Shown one piece after another: positions 13,818 to 20,921 of a stretch of 20,921 nt of DNA. The notes under the pieces are model-generated. The model was given only the letters and a program-made list of their open reading frames with translations, was not told the DNA's origin and did not search any database. Every line of letters begins with the position of its first letter. Within the stretch, counting starts at the first letter, position 1. The stretch is from DATJGF01 sp035495315. Its GTDB lineage: Bacteria; Verrucomicrobiota; Verrucomicrobiia; Limisphaerales; UBA8199. The position numbers were made by a program, and so were the translations under genes. Location: assembly GCA_035495315.1 (NCBI GenBank), contig DATJGF010000140.1:1-20921 (forward strand), given 5' to 3'.

Positions 13818-14161
13818 GCCAAATTAAATTGAGCCGTTAACAAACCCGGACATCATGAACCTTCCGCCAACGGTCGAGCGTGTAACAGCAAACTTCCGGC
13901 CAGTTTTGGCCATGAGAATCACCCAACGAGCGACAATCAAGGTGGGGAAGACCGGAATCGCTCGGTTTTCGGCCACAAACGGCCCTTTTAAGCCGGATTA
14001 ACGACTGAAATAAGGCCGCCTGAGCGCATGGGCTGCGATCCAGACTGCCATTATGTCTTTCGCGGTGGTCATCCCGCAGACACTTTTGCCCAAAATTTAC
14101 ACTGGCCAGTTGCATTCCCCGCTGTAAGTGCCAATTCTATCAGGTAATTAAGAGGACACGC
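13818..14161. other. Divergent intergenic region (pilus genes / debranching enzyme)
   Basis: These 344 bases separate divergently transcribed units, so both promoters should lie here. I see no convincing -35/-10 pair. GGCCAGTTTTGGCC (13898-13911) and the perfect palindrome ACTGGCCAGT (14101-14110, 52 bases before the TTG start) share GGCCAGTT and could be related binding sites. A 92-codon minus-strand ORF here lacks recognisable features. Confidence 0.4.
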
Positions 14162-17100
14162 TTGGAATATTTGGTCCCAATCATGGCTCCAGCCCCTGGC
14201 GACCGCTGCCTGCGGTTTGTCGGTGATCGAATCCGCTTCTCGTTAAAAGACCGCCATGGGCGACCCGGGGTGCAAGGATGGCGCGGTTTGCTGCGGACCA
14301 ATATCGGCAGGGCGGAGCAACTGCGGCAGGAGATTCTGGAAGCCCACACGCATGGGTTGCCGTTAGCAGGCAGCTCGTGGCGGGATTTACCAATGCAGGA
14401 AGACCCCGACGGCTGGTCATTGGAACTCCCGTTGATTGAGGTGGGCTATTTTAAGGCCAAGGCCTACCTGCTGGATCCTCGTGGTTGGCAACACTGGACC
14501 GACGGACCCGACGCAGGCATTTCAGTTCATCCCGATCGCTACCGTACGGCCAACATTCTTTACTGTGCCTTCCCTCGCATGTTCGGTGCCCGCCCGACTT
14601 CGGCGATCGCAAAGGACGAACTTAATGATAAAAAGCTGCAGACGCTGGATCAGGCGGGTTACACCATCATTCCGCCTTCAGGCAAGCTACGGGATGTGAC
14701 CAAGCAGCTGCCCCATATTGTGAATACCCTCGGCTGCCGGTTGCTGCATCTGTTGCCGGTAAATCCGACACCGACCACCTACGCGAGATTCGGTCGTTAC
14801 GGCAGCCCCTATGCCGCGTTGGATTTAACGGCAATTGATCCGGCACTTGTCGTATTCGACAAGCGCACAACCGGTGTCGACCAATTTCGCGAACTGACCT
14901 ATGCCGCGCATGTTAACGGGGCGCGAGTCTTTCTGGATATCGTAATTAATCACACCGGTTGGGGGTCGGAGCTGCAGGAGAACCGTCCCGACTGGTTTGC
15001 GCGCCAGACGGGGGGCGAGTTCCTCAGTCCTGGCGCCTGGGGTGTGACTTGGGAGGATTTGGTGGAGTTGAAGCATACCAACGTCGAGCTCTGGGATGAA
15101 TTGGCGGAAATGCTGCTGACCTGGTGCCGGCGAGGTGTCGATGGCTTCCGATGTGATGCCGGATATAAAGTGCCGGTCGCCGCCTGGCAGTACATCGTCG
15201 CCCGTGTCCAGCAGGAATATCCGGAGACAGTTTTCTTGCTCGAAGGCCTGGGCGGCGCGTGGGAAGCAACGGAGGCGTTGCTGACCGAAGGTGGCATGCA
15301 ATGGGCGTATTCTGAGCTCTTCCAGAACTACGGCGGGGTGCAAGTGGCCGGCTATCTGGATCACAGTCTGAAACAAAACCGGCGCGTGGGATTGCTGGTG
15401 CATTACAGCGAAACTCACGACAACGAGCGGCTGGCCAAAAAAGGAAGTGCCTGGTCGCTCCTGCGCAACCGTCTGTGTGGATTAACCAGTCACAGCGGAG
15501 GATTTGGTTTTACTGCCGGAGTCGAATGGCTCGCGACCGAGAAAATCGACGTGCACGGAAACGCCGACATGGCCTGGGAAAACCCCTCCAACCTTGTCGC
15601 CGAACTGGCACAGCTTAATCGGCTCCTGGCCGAACATCCCTGCTTTTTTGATGGCGCTGAGTTGAGGCGCCTGAGCTCGCTCAATTCGCCGGTGTTCGCC
15701 CTCAGACGCCAGTCACAGGAAGGCAAAGATGCTACCCTCGTTCTGGTTAATACTGATGTCGATAATGCTCACACACTGGAGCTCAGTGAGGCGGACATCC
15801 TTGGTGAAACACCTGGTTGCAGTGGAACAGCCCAGGGCGTCGCGCCAGTGGAAGAGTGGATTGATCTTTTGGATCAAACCGCGCCGCGCACCAAGAAATC
15901 GAGTGCGGGGAAGATCATATGGGCATTGAGCCCTGGAGCTGCCTATTGCCTGGCGCCAACCGCGACCCCGCGTGGATTAAGCGGCGAGGCATACCGCCGG
16001 ACGCGAGCCCAGGCGGCTTGGGGACTCTCCGCGTTAAGCCGGACGGTACCCGCCGAACGCATTGGGCAGCTTGACTGGCAGGCTTTGGCTGCCGAAGTGG
16101 AACGATCCCCGGCGAACTTCTTAACCCGGATTTCTGATTTCGAAACGCGATCGCGCCCTGAGGATCTTTTCGCAAATTGGCCGGCCAGCGATCCGGCACG
16201 AGTTTTCCCTAGAGTGGTCCTTTGGGGCTTGGCGGATCGACATCGTGTTACGCCGGTGCCGCCAGGCCACTGGCTCTTGCTGCAGGATCATGCGCCGTTC
16301 CGCGCGTCCTTGGATGCTGGCGCCCGCTCGTCGCAGCACCTCGAGTCCATTCCGGTCAAAGATGGCCACATCGCTTGCCTTGCCGCCCGTCACAAGGAAC
16401 TCGAGGCTCGCCTGGTTCTGGAAAGGTACACCGAAAAGGACAAACTCGTAGAAGCCACCGTGCGCTTTCTGGCACCAAACCCGGAGATCGACAGAGCTTC
16501 CAAGGGCGCTTTAAGGCCGACGAACATCGTTTTGTTGACAAACGGCCGCGGCGGCATGGCCCGGATGTCCGTTGATCTTGGGCGTGTGCTCTCTAAATAC
16601 GACTGCGTGCTTGGGGCTAACTTGCACCCCACTCTGCCGGTCGACCGTCACATCTTTGCCAAAAGAATTCGGGTCTGGGTCAATGCCCAAGGATTCATTT
16701 CGCCATTGGATTTTAGGAGCATCGATGCTTTCAGGCCGGGTCCGCCGGCTGTTTGGAATTTCATCGCCAATGCCGGTGACGGTCAGACCGTAGAGATTCA
16801 GATGGCAGCGCACATGGTCAACGGCAGCAACTCGACCGTGTTCAGCTTCAGCCGGCCAACCATTTCTGAGGCGACCGGAAAGCAACTGCCCGCCGAAGCC
16901 GACGTGCGATTAACCGTGCGCATCGACATCGAGGACCGCAACTTTCACTGGGAGACCAAAAGGAATGGCGGCGCTGACTATCATTTCTCAGCCAACGTCC
17001 GCACCTTAAACACAGGCGCACTGGACGGCAAACAGGCACCGTCCGGGGCGAAAATCGGATTTGCTTTTGGTCCGGCGTCGGATCGAGGGTTGCGCGTTTT

Positions 17101-18550
17101 CGCCGACCAGGGCTTTTACCATCCGGCAGGAGAATGGAGCGAGAATATACCGCATCCGGTTGAACAAAGCCGTGGCCAGGTAGGCAGCGGAGATGCCTAC
17201 AGCCCTGGATGGTTTGAACTTCCACTAGCCAAAGGTGGCTTGGTCACTTTAGTCGTGACAGCCGATGCCAAAGATCCGGACGACATCGAGGGCTGCCGCC
17301 ATGCGTTTGGAGTCACTGCCCAGGAAAACTCGCGCACCACCGTTAATTTTGGAGAACAAGTTCTCCGGGCTGTGCGAGCGTTCGTAGTCCAGCGTGACAG
17401 CGGCAAAACCGTCATTGCGGGATATCCTTGGTTTCTGGATTGGGGGCGCGACACGCTGATTTGTGCCCGGGGGCTGCTGTCAGCCGGGATGGTGGAAGAG
17501 GTAAAGCAGCTGTTAATCACCTTTGGGAGTTTTGAGGACAAGGGGACATTGCCGAACACGATTCACGGGGCCGATGCGTCGAACCGCGACACGACGGATG
17601 CCCCATTGTGGTTTGGACTGGTTTGCGAGGAAATAGCGCGGATTGTCGGGCCGATCAGCGCGATCCGCCTTCCAAACGGGAGGACGTTGTCACAGGTCGT
17701 TGAGAGCATCGCCCGAGGTTACATCTATGGCACGCCAAACGGCATCCGCATGGATCCCGAATCGGCATTGATTTGGAGCCCCAGTCATTTCACCTGGATG
17801 GATACCAATTACCCTGCGGGCACACCGCGTGAAGGATATCCGATCGAAATTCAGGCGCTCTGGATCCGCTTGTTGCGTCAACTGGCGAGTCTGGCGGATA
17901 TCGACAAGAGAGAGGCGTGGGAAGAGCTAGCGCGCAAAGCGTTGCGTTCGCTCGACTCGCTTTTCTGGTACGAGAAAGGTGGTTATTTTGCCGATGTTCT
18001 GCTGGCCGGTCGCAATCAGCCTGCCCGCGCCGCAAGGGCCGATGACGCCTTGCGAAGCAACTGCCTTTTTGCCATTAGCCTGGATCTGGCAAGCCCGGAA
18101 CGCGCCCGTCGATGCGTCAGTGCCGCCGGTCGTTTTCTGGTTATTCCTGGGGCACTCCGCTCTCTGGCTCCTCTCCCGGTTACCGTGCCGCTCCCCATAC
18201 ACGGAAAGGACGGGCACTTACTGAATAATCCGAGCGATCCTTATTGGGGGCGCTACGAGGGTGATGAGGATACACGCCGCAAGCCGGCTTATCATAACGG
18301 CACCGCGTGGACGTGGACTTTTCCGATTTTTTGCGAGGCACTGGCCCAGGCATGGAATTTTTCGCCCGAAGCCACTGCCACCGCGCGCGCCTATTTGGGA
18401 AGCATGGGGCGGTTGATGCACCAAGGTTGCCTTGGGCATATTCCGGAGGTTGTTGATGGGGACGCGCCACATACGCCGCGAGGTTGCGATGCGCAAGCCT
18501 GGGGAGCGACTGAAGCATTGCGCGTCTGGAAATTGCTCGAACAAAAGTAG
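14162..18550 (+). CDS. Eukaryote-type bifunctional glycogen debranching enzyme (GH13 + GH133)
   Basis: A 1462-residue protein starting at TTG 14162, five bases after AGAGGA (14151-14156). An ATG seven codons later lacks a site. After an N-terminal domain (1-130), a GH13 domain shows region I DIVINHT (259-265), region II GFRCDAG with nucleophile Asp332, region III FLLEGLGG with acid/base Glu361 and region IV SETHDNE with Asp420. This is the 4-alpha-glucanotransferase half. A central region (about 650-1060) leads into the amylo-alpha-1,6-glucosidase (GH133) half: GYPWFLDWGRDT (1087-1098), GTLPNTIHGADASNRDTTDAPLWF (around Asp1143) and HIPEVVDG (Glu1429) near the end. Both activities on one chain, in this order and close to 1500 residues, are the plan of eukaryotic debranching enzyme (AGL, Gdb1). 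It would trim phosphorylase-limit glycogen. No signal peptide is seen, so it is cytoplasmic. It stands alone; no other glycogen genes are nearby. Confidence 0.9.
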   Translation: MEYLVPIMAPAPGDRCLRFVGDRIRFSLKDRHGRPGVQGWRGLLRTNIGRAEQLRQEILEAHTHGLPLAGSSWRDLPMQEDPDGWSLELPLIEVGYFKAKAYLLDPRGWQHWTDGPDAGISVHPDRYRTANILYCAFPRMFGARPTSAIAKDELNDKKLQTLDQAGYTIIPPSGKLRDVTKQLPHIVNTLGCRLLHLLPVNPTPTTYARFGRYGSPYAALDLTAIDPALVVFDKRTTGVDQFRELTYAAHVNGARVFLDIVINHTGWGSELQENRPDWFARQTGGEFLSPGAWGVTWEDLVELKHTNVELWDELAEMLLTWCRRGVDGFRCDAGYKVPVAAWQYIVARVQQEYPETVFLLEGLGGAWEATEALLTEGGMQWAYSELFQNYGGVQVAGYLDHSLKQNRRVGLLVHYSETHDNERLAKKGSAWSLLRNRLCGLTSHSGGFGFTAGVEWLATEKIDVHGNADMAWENPSNLVAELAQLNRLLAEHPCFFDGAELRRLSSLNSPVFALRRQSQEGKDATLVLVNTDVDNAHTLELSEADILGETPGCSGTAQGVAPVEEWIDLLDQTAPRTKKSSAGKIIWALSPGAAYCLAPTATPRGLSGEAYRRTRAQAAWGLSALSRTVPAERIGQLDWQALAAEVERSPANFLTRISDFETRSRPEDLFANWPASDPARVFPRVVLWGLADRHRVTPVPPGHWLLLQDHAPFRASLDAGARSSQHLESIPVKDGHIACLAARHKELEARLVLERYTEKDKLVEATVRFLAPNPEIDRASKGALRPTNIVLLTNGRGGMARMSVDLGRVLSKYDCVLGANLHPTLPVDRHIFAKRIRVWVNAQGFISPLDFRSIDAFRPGPPAVWNFIANAGDGQTVEIQMAAHMVNGSNSTVFSFSRPTISEATGKQLPAEADVRLTVRIDIEDRNFHWETKRNGGADYHFSANVRTLNTGALDGKQAPSGAKIGFAFGPASDRGLRVFADQGFYHPAGEWSENIPHPVEQSRGQVGSGDAYSPGWFELPLAKGGLVTLVVTADAKDPDDIEGCRHAFGVTAQENSRTTVNFGEQVLRAVRAFVVQRDSGKTVIAGYPWFLDWGRDTLICARGLLSAGMVEEVKQLLITFGSFEDKGTLPNTIHGADASNRDTTDAPLWFGLVCEEIARIVGPISAIRLPNGRTLSQVVESIARGYIYGTPNGIRMDPESALIWSPSHFTWMDTNYPAGTPREGYPIEIQALWIRLLRQLASLADIDKREAWEELARKALRSLDSLFWYEKGGYFADVLLAGRNQPARAARADDALRSNCLFAISLDLASPERARRCVSAAGRFLVIPGALRSLAPLPVTVPLPIHGKDGHLLNNPSDPYWGRYEGDEDTRRKPAYHNGTAWTWTFPIFCEALAQAWNFSPEATATARAYLGSMGRLMHQGCLGHIPEVVDGDAPHTPRGCDAQAWGATEALRVWKLLEQK

Positions 18551-18598
18551 GATCGAGCTGCGGGTTTTGGAGTAGTCCGAAAGGGGTATGGATGGGTT

Positions 18599-18627
18599 TT
18601 GACAAGGGGACTACCGTAGGTTAGGTG
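18599..18627 (+). promoter_or_regulatory. Possible promoter of the prepilin-type gene
   Basis: A perfect TTGACA (18599-18604) lies 17 bases before the poor -10 TAGGTG (18622-18627). Between them is the small palindrome CTACCGTAG (18611-18619), followed by TAGGTTAGGTGTAGG. The start codon is at 18653. The -35 is convincing and the -10 is not, so a different sigma factor or activator is possible. Confidence 0.35.
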
Positions 18628-18652
18628 TAGGTTTGGTAATACGCCTCATCAG

Positions 18653-19570
18653 ATGAACCTTCAAGGCAAACGAGGCCGGGGTTTTAACCGTGCATGCTGG
18701 CGGATACTGAACGGTTTCACCCTAATCGAGTTGCTCGTGGTGATGGCAATCATTGCGATCCTCGCGGCATTGATTTTGCCCGCCCTGGCAGGTGCGCGCG
18801 CCAAGGCCAGGACCATCACCTGTCTGAATAATCAGCGGCAGCTTGGGCTCGCCTGCCAAATTTACACCGACGATTTCAATGACCGGCTTCCCTACAACCT
18901 CGGCGAGTCCGAAATTCGCCAGGCGGTAGCTCAAAATCAGTACCTCAATTGGAACAGCTCAATCATGGATTGGGAACCCGCTCACCCCGACAATACGAAC
19001 ATTCTCCTGGTAACCAGGGGCGGTGTAGGGCCGTATACAGGGCGCAGCGCGAAGATTTACAAATGCCCCAACGACAATTATGTGAGTGACCTGCAAGCCG
19101 CTGAGGGCTGGAGCGCCAGGGTGCGGAGCTATTCCATGAATGCCATGATAGGCGATGCCGGCGAATTCAGCAAAAGCGGCGCGAATGTCAACAACCCCAA
19201 CTACCGACAGTTCTTCAAATCAACTCAGGTGCCGAAACCGGCCCAAATCTTTGTATTTATTGAAGAACACCCTAACAGCATGGACGATGGTTATTTCATC
19301 AACAATCCCGAACATTTGACCTGGACGAATTTGCCGGCAGCCTTTCATAACGGCGCTGTCAATTTGAGCTTTGTCGATGGGCATTCGGAAATGCACGCAT
19401 GGGCCGAAGCCCAGACGAAACTACCCGTGCGTCCCGGAGTTGCCTACCTCCCGCTGGAGGTGCCTACGCGTGCACAAAAAGATTTCAAATGGTTGATGTA
19501 TCGCACCAGCACCGAGGGTTCCGTCGATTACAGTTCCGACCCAACAGTCGGTAAACCGACCTGGCCTTGA
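18653..19570 (+). CDS. Prepilin-type N-terminal methylation protein with H-X9-DG domain
   Basis: A 305-residue protein. After a 21-residue basic leader ending in Gly21, the type IV pilin-like signal FTLIELLVVMAIIAILAALI begins at Phe22, with Glu at mature position 5. Prepilin peptidase would cut after Gly21 and methylate Phe22. The globular part contains CLNNQRQLGLACQIYTDDFNDRLP, YKCPND, SYSMNAMIG and the H-X9-DG signature (His232 to Asp242-Gly243 in FHNGAVNLSFVDGH). This family is greatly expanded in Verrucomicrobiota, Planctomycetota and Lentisphaerota; members are pseudopilin-like and their function is unknown. It may use the PilB/GspE machine encoded at 11217-13817, though that is inference. 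The ATG at 18653 has no Shine-Dalgarno; TTGACA 54 bases upstream may belong to its promoter. Confidence 0.9.
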   Translation: MNLQGKRGRGFNRACWRILNGFTLIELLVVMAIIAILAALILPALAGARAKARTITCLNNQRQLGLACQIYTDDFNDRLPYNLGESEIRQAVAQNQYLNWNSSIMDWEPAHPDNTNILLVTRGGVGPYTGRSAKIYKCPNDNYVSDLQAAEGWSARVRSYSMNAMIGDAGEFSKSGANVNNPNYRQFFKSTQVPKPAQIFVFIEEHPNSMDDGYFINNPEHLTWTNLPAAFHNGAVNLSFVDGHSEMHAWAEAQTKLPVRPGVAYLPLEVPTRAQKDFKWLMYRTSTEGSVDYSSDPTVGKPTWP

Positions 19571-19643
19571 GGTGACTCTCTCGCGAATTCCAATAGCCAA
19601 GCGCTCCGAGTTTGAAACTTCTTTAGCTTGCCGAACGGCCCTT

Positions 19644-20381
19644 CTATAGGCCGTACTTCTTGAGAAAGTCTTGTTCCGCGGGACCAGCAAGCACGTAGGT
19701 ATTTTCGCCTCGGGTCCAGGTCGCGGTGAGGTACGAACTGACTTTGGTCAACTCGGGCTCTGGCGAATCAGGCGGATCCTTCAGACCGGCGCGAGGCATG
19801 ACGAACAGGAAGAGCATCTGTTTATTGCCTCGATCAAAACAGACCATGGAAACAGGGTGATTCCGCCAGGTCAGAGCCGCTCCGCCCGTCAGTTTCAGTT
19901 GTTCGAGGCCGCGAGGCACATCGTAATTGGCCGGCGCGCCTTTGGCGGCCAATAACTGGCGCAAGCCGTGCTGATCATTGGTGGTCCAGTCCATGCGATA
20001 ATTCTTCAGGGCAATGCTGACCATCATCTCGCGATAATTAGCGAAGTGATCCGGCACGGCGAGCCGGGGTCGGAAAGGAAGCCAGAGCAGCAGCAGGAAC
20101 ATCGCCGCCGCAGCCGTGAGCCAGATCGGGTTTCGCCACCAAGGCTCGAGCGGGACAATTTTGCGCTGCGCGATAAGCGCGGCTTTCAAATGGGCGGGCG
20201 CCTCGATTTCGCGAAATTTGGCCCGCATGACTTCCTGGAAATGACAATGGTTCTGGAACCAGCGCCCCAGTTCCAGATCACGCTGCGCGAGTTCGATTGC
20301 CTGCTGCACCTGCGGGTCCTCGGCGTCGGCTGTGCCGGGTCGATACAGCAGAAGGACTTCTTTGGCTTGTTCGGGATTCAC
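19644..20381 (-). CDS. Membrane anti-sigma factor-like protein
   Basis: A 245-residue protein starting at GTG 20381, overlapping the sigma factor stop by GTGA. Residues 1-80 are cytoplasmic and helical (MNPEQAKEVLLLYRPGT opens a region resembling other verrucomicrobial anti-sigma factors). The single membrane segment is about 86-102 (IWLTAAAAMFLLLLWLPF). Residues 105-245 would be periplasmic, ending in a beta-rich part with VSMVCFDRGNKQMLFLFVMPR and a YLTATWTRGENTYVLAGP strand pair. No zinc-binding HxxxCxxC motif is present (there is only HCHF at 45-48). The role is inferred from coupling to the sigma gene and the one-helix topology: it should hold the sigma factor at the membrane until an envelope signal releases it. 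Confidence 0.78.
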   Translation of the reverse strand: MNPEQAKEVLLLYRPGTADAEDPQVQQAIELAQRDLELGRWFQNHCHFQEVMRAKFREIEAPAHLKAALIAQRKIVPLEPWWRNPIWLTAAAAMFLLLLWLPFRPRLAVPDHFANYREMMVSIALKNYRMDWTTNDQHGLRQLLAAKGAPANYDVPRGLEQLKLTGGAALTWRNHPVSMVCFDRGNKQMLFLFVMPRAGLKDPPDSPEPELTKVSSYLTATWTRGENTYVLAGPAEQDFLKKYGL

Positions 20382-20921
20382 GACGTGCAGTTTCCGGTTC
20401 GTTCACTGGCAGTGCGCTTCAACACCAGCGCCTTGAGTTGAGCCAGGCCCCGGGCAATACGGGATTTCACAGTGCCCAACGGCACGTCGAGGATTTCGGC
20501 GATCTCATTGTACGAATAATCTTCCAGATAAAAAAGGGAGACAGCGGCTTGAAATTGGGCGTCGACTTCGGATAGCAGCCTGACAATAGACTGCGCGTCG
20601 AGATGGTCGACCAACTCGGGTTCGATATGCGGCAGATCGTCGGCCACTTCGCTAATTTCTATGTGCGGGAAACGGGCCATTCGCCGTTGGGATTCCAAAA
20701 AACGCCGGTGCAAGGTCGTGAACAGCCACGCTTTAACTTTGGCTCGGTCGCGTAGTTGATGGCCTTTGGATGCCCAGGTCAGGAAGGTATCCTGCACCAG
20801 ATCACCGGCTTGACTTTCATTCCGTATGAGACTCATAGCGAACCGATACAGCGGGCCATAATGCACATCCACAAGCTGTTGGAAGTCCAGGTCGCCCTGC
20901 GGGCCGGTTTGATCATATGAG
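20378..20921 (-). CDS. ECF-type RNA polymerase sigma factor (5' end outside window)
   Basis: The reading frame is open to the right window edge. A GTG at 20872 could be called the start, but codons before it continue region 2 without a stop (DLDFQQLVDVHYGPLYRFAMSLI), so the true start lies beyond 20921. Region 2 includes DVHYGPLYRFAMSLIRNE, the RNA polymerase core-binding DLVQDTFLTW and KVKAWLFTTLHRRFL. Region 4 is the helix-turn-helix YSYNEIAEILDVPLGTVKSRIARGLAQLK, which reads the -35 box. The intervening linker is short and acidic, as in ECF sigma factors without region 3. The gene is translationally coupled to the anti-sigma factor downstream. Its regulon cannot be told from the window. 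Confidence 0.9.
   Translation of the reverse strand, partial: SYDQTGPQGDLDFQQLVDVHYGPLYRFAMSLIRNESQAGDLVQDTFLTWASKGHQLRDRAKVKAWLFTTLHRRFLESQRRMARFPHIEISEVADDLPHIEPELVDHLDAQSIVRLLSEVDAQFQAAVSLFYLEDYSYNEIAEILDVPLGTVKSRIARGLAQLKALVLKRTASERTGNCTS

Noticed and set aside
20378..20872. Complete sigma factor starting at the GTG at 20872
   Set aside because: Region 2 sequence continues upstream of that codon to the window edge without a stop, so the gene is cut by the window.

Overview
The window looks like a chromosomal segment of a Verrucomicrobiota bacterium, probably near the Pedosphaera/Limisphaera group. The clues are a secreted two-LamG protein, an H-X9-DG prepilin-type protein, a true formylglycine-generating enzyme (FGE), a sigma/anti-sigma pair of the kind common in that phylum, and many genes without a Shine-Dalgarno. 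This placement is inference from gene style; no rRNA or marker gene is present.

Layout. 1-753: one doubtful small secreted ORF, then a four-hairpin palindromic repeat element and a sigma70-like promoter. 754-3764: a secreted two-LamG protein and a secreted GH43 arabinanase-like hydrolase. 3765-4347: a non-coding stretch with a solo copy of the hairpin repeat inside a 12-bp inverted repeat. 4348-6116: a SpoIIAA/STAS-like protein translationally coupled (TTGA overlap) to a membrane-anchored FGE that keeps both catalytic cysteines. 6206-7862: a BON-domain protein, a GlsB/YeaQ-type membrane protein and a one-domain asparaginase whose 3' end runs into a 23-bp tandem repeat. 7863-8238: the rest of that tandem repeat plus a second four-hairpin element. 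8239-9968 (minus): a CDP-paratose 2-epimerase-like dehydrogenase and a SAM methyltransferase overlapping by ATGA. 10138-11067 (minus): an NAPE-PLD/UlaG-like metallo-beta-lactamase-fold hydrolase. 11217-13817 (minus): a two-gene type IV pilus/type II secretion unit, a TPR+MshEN protein followed by a PilB/GspE ATPase. 14162-18550: a 1462-residue eukaryote-type bifunctional glycogen debranching enzyme (GH13 plus GH133). 18653-19570: the H-X9-DG prepilin-type protein. 19644-20921 (minus): an ECF sigma factor, cut by the window edge, and its membrane anti-sigma factor, overlapping by GTGA.

Functionally this reads as a polysaccharide-oriented lifestyle: secreted glycan-binding and arabinan-cleaving proteins, sulfatase maturation (no sulfatase in the window), glycogen mobilisation, surface polysaccharide sugar modification and pilus/secretion machinery. 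No phage, CRISPR array, tRNA, rRNA or intact transposase was seen.

The most unusual content lies between genes. There is a family of palindromic elements (436-610, 7978-8134, solo 3959-3988) built of hairpins with conserved CACC...GGTGTTAATGAGAG borders whose stem interiors differ between copies yet stay base-paired. There is also a separate short repeat (core CAAAAATTGAGATGCGCCC, three copies, two of them upstream of the LamG and GH43 genes) and a minisatellite that supplies the C-terminus of a gene.
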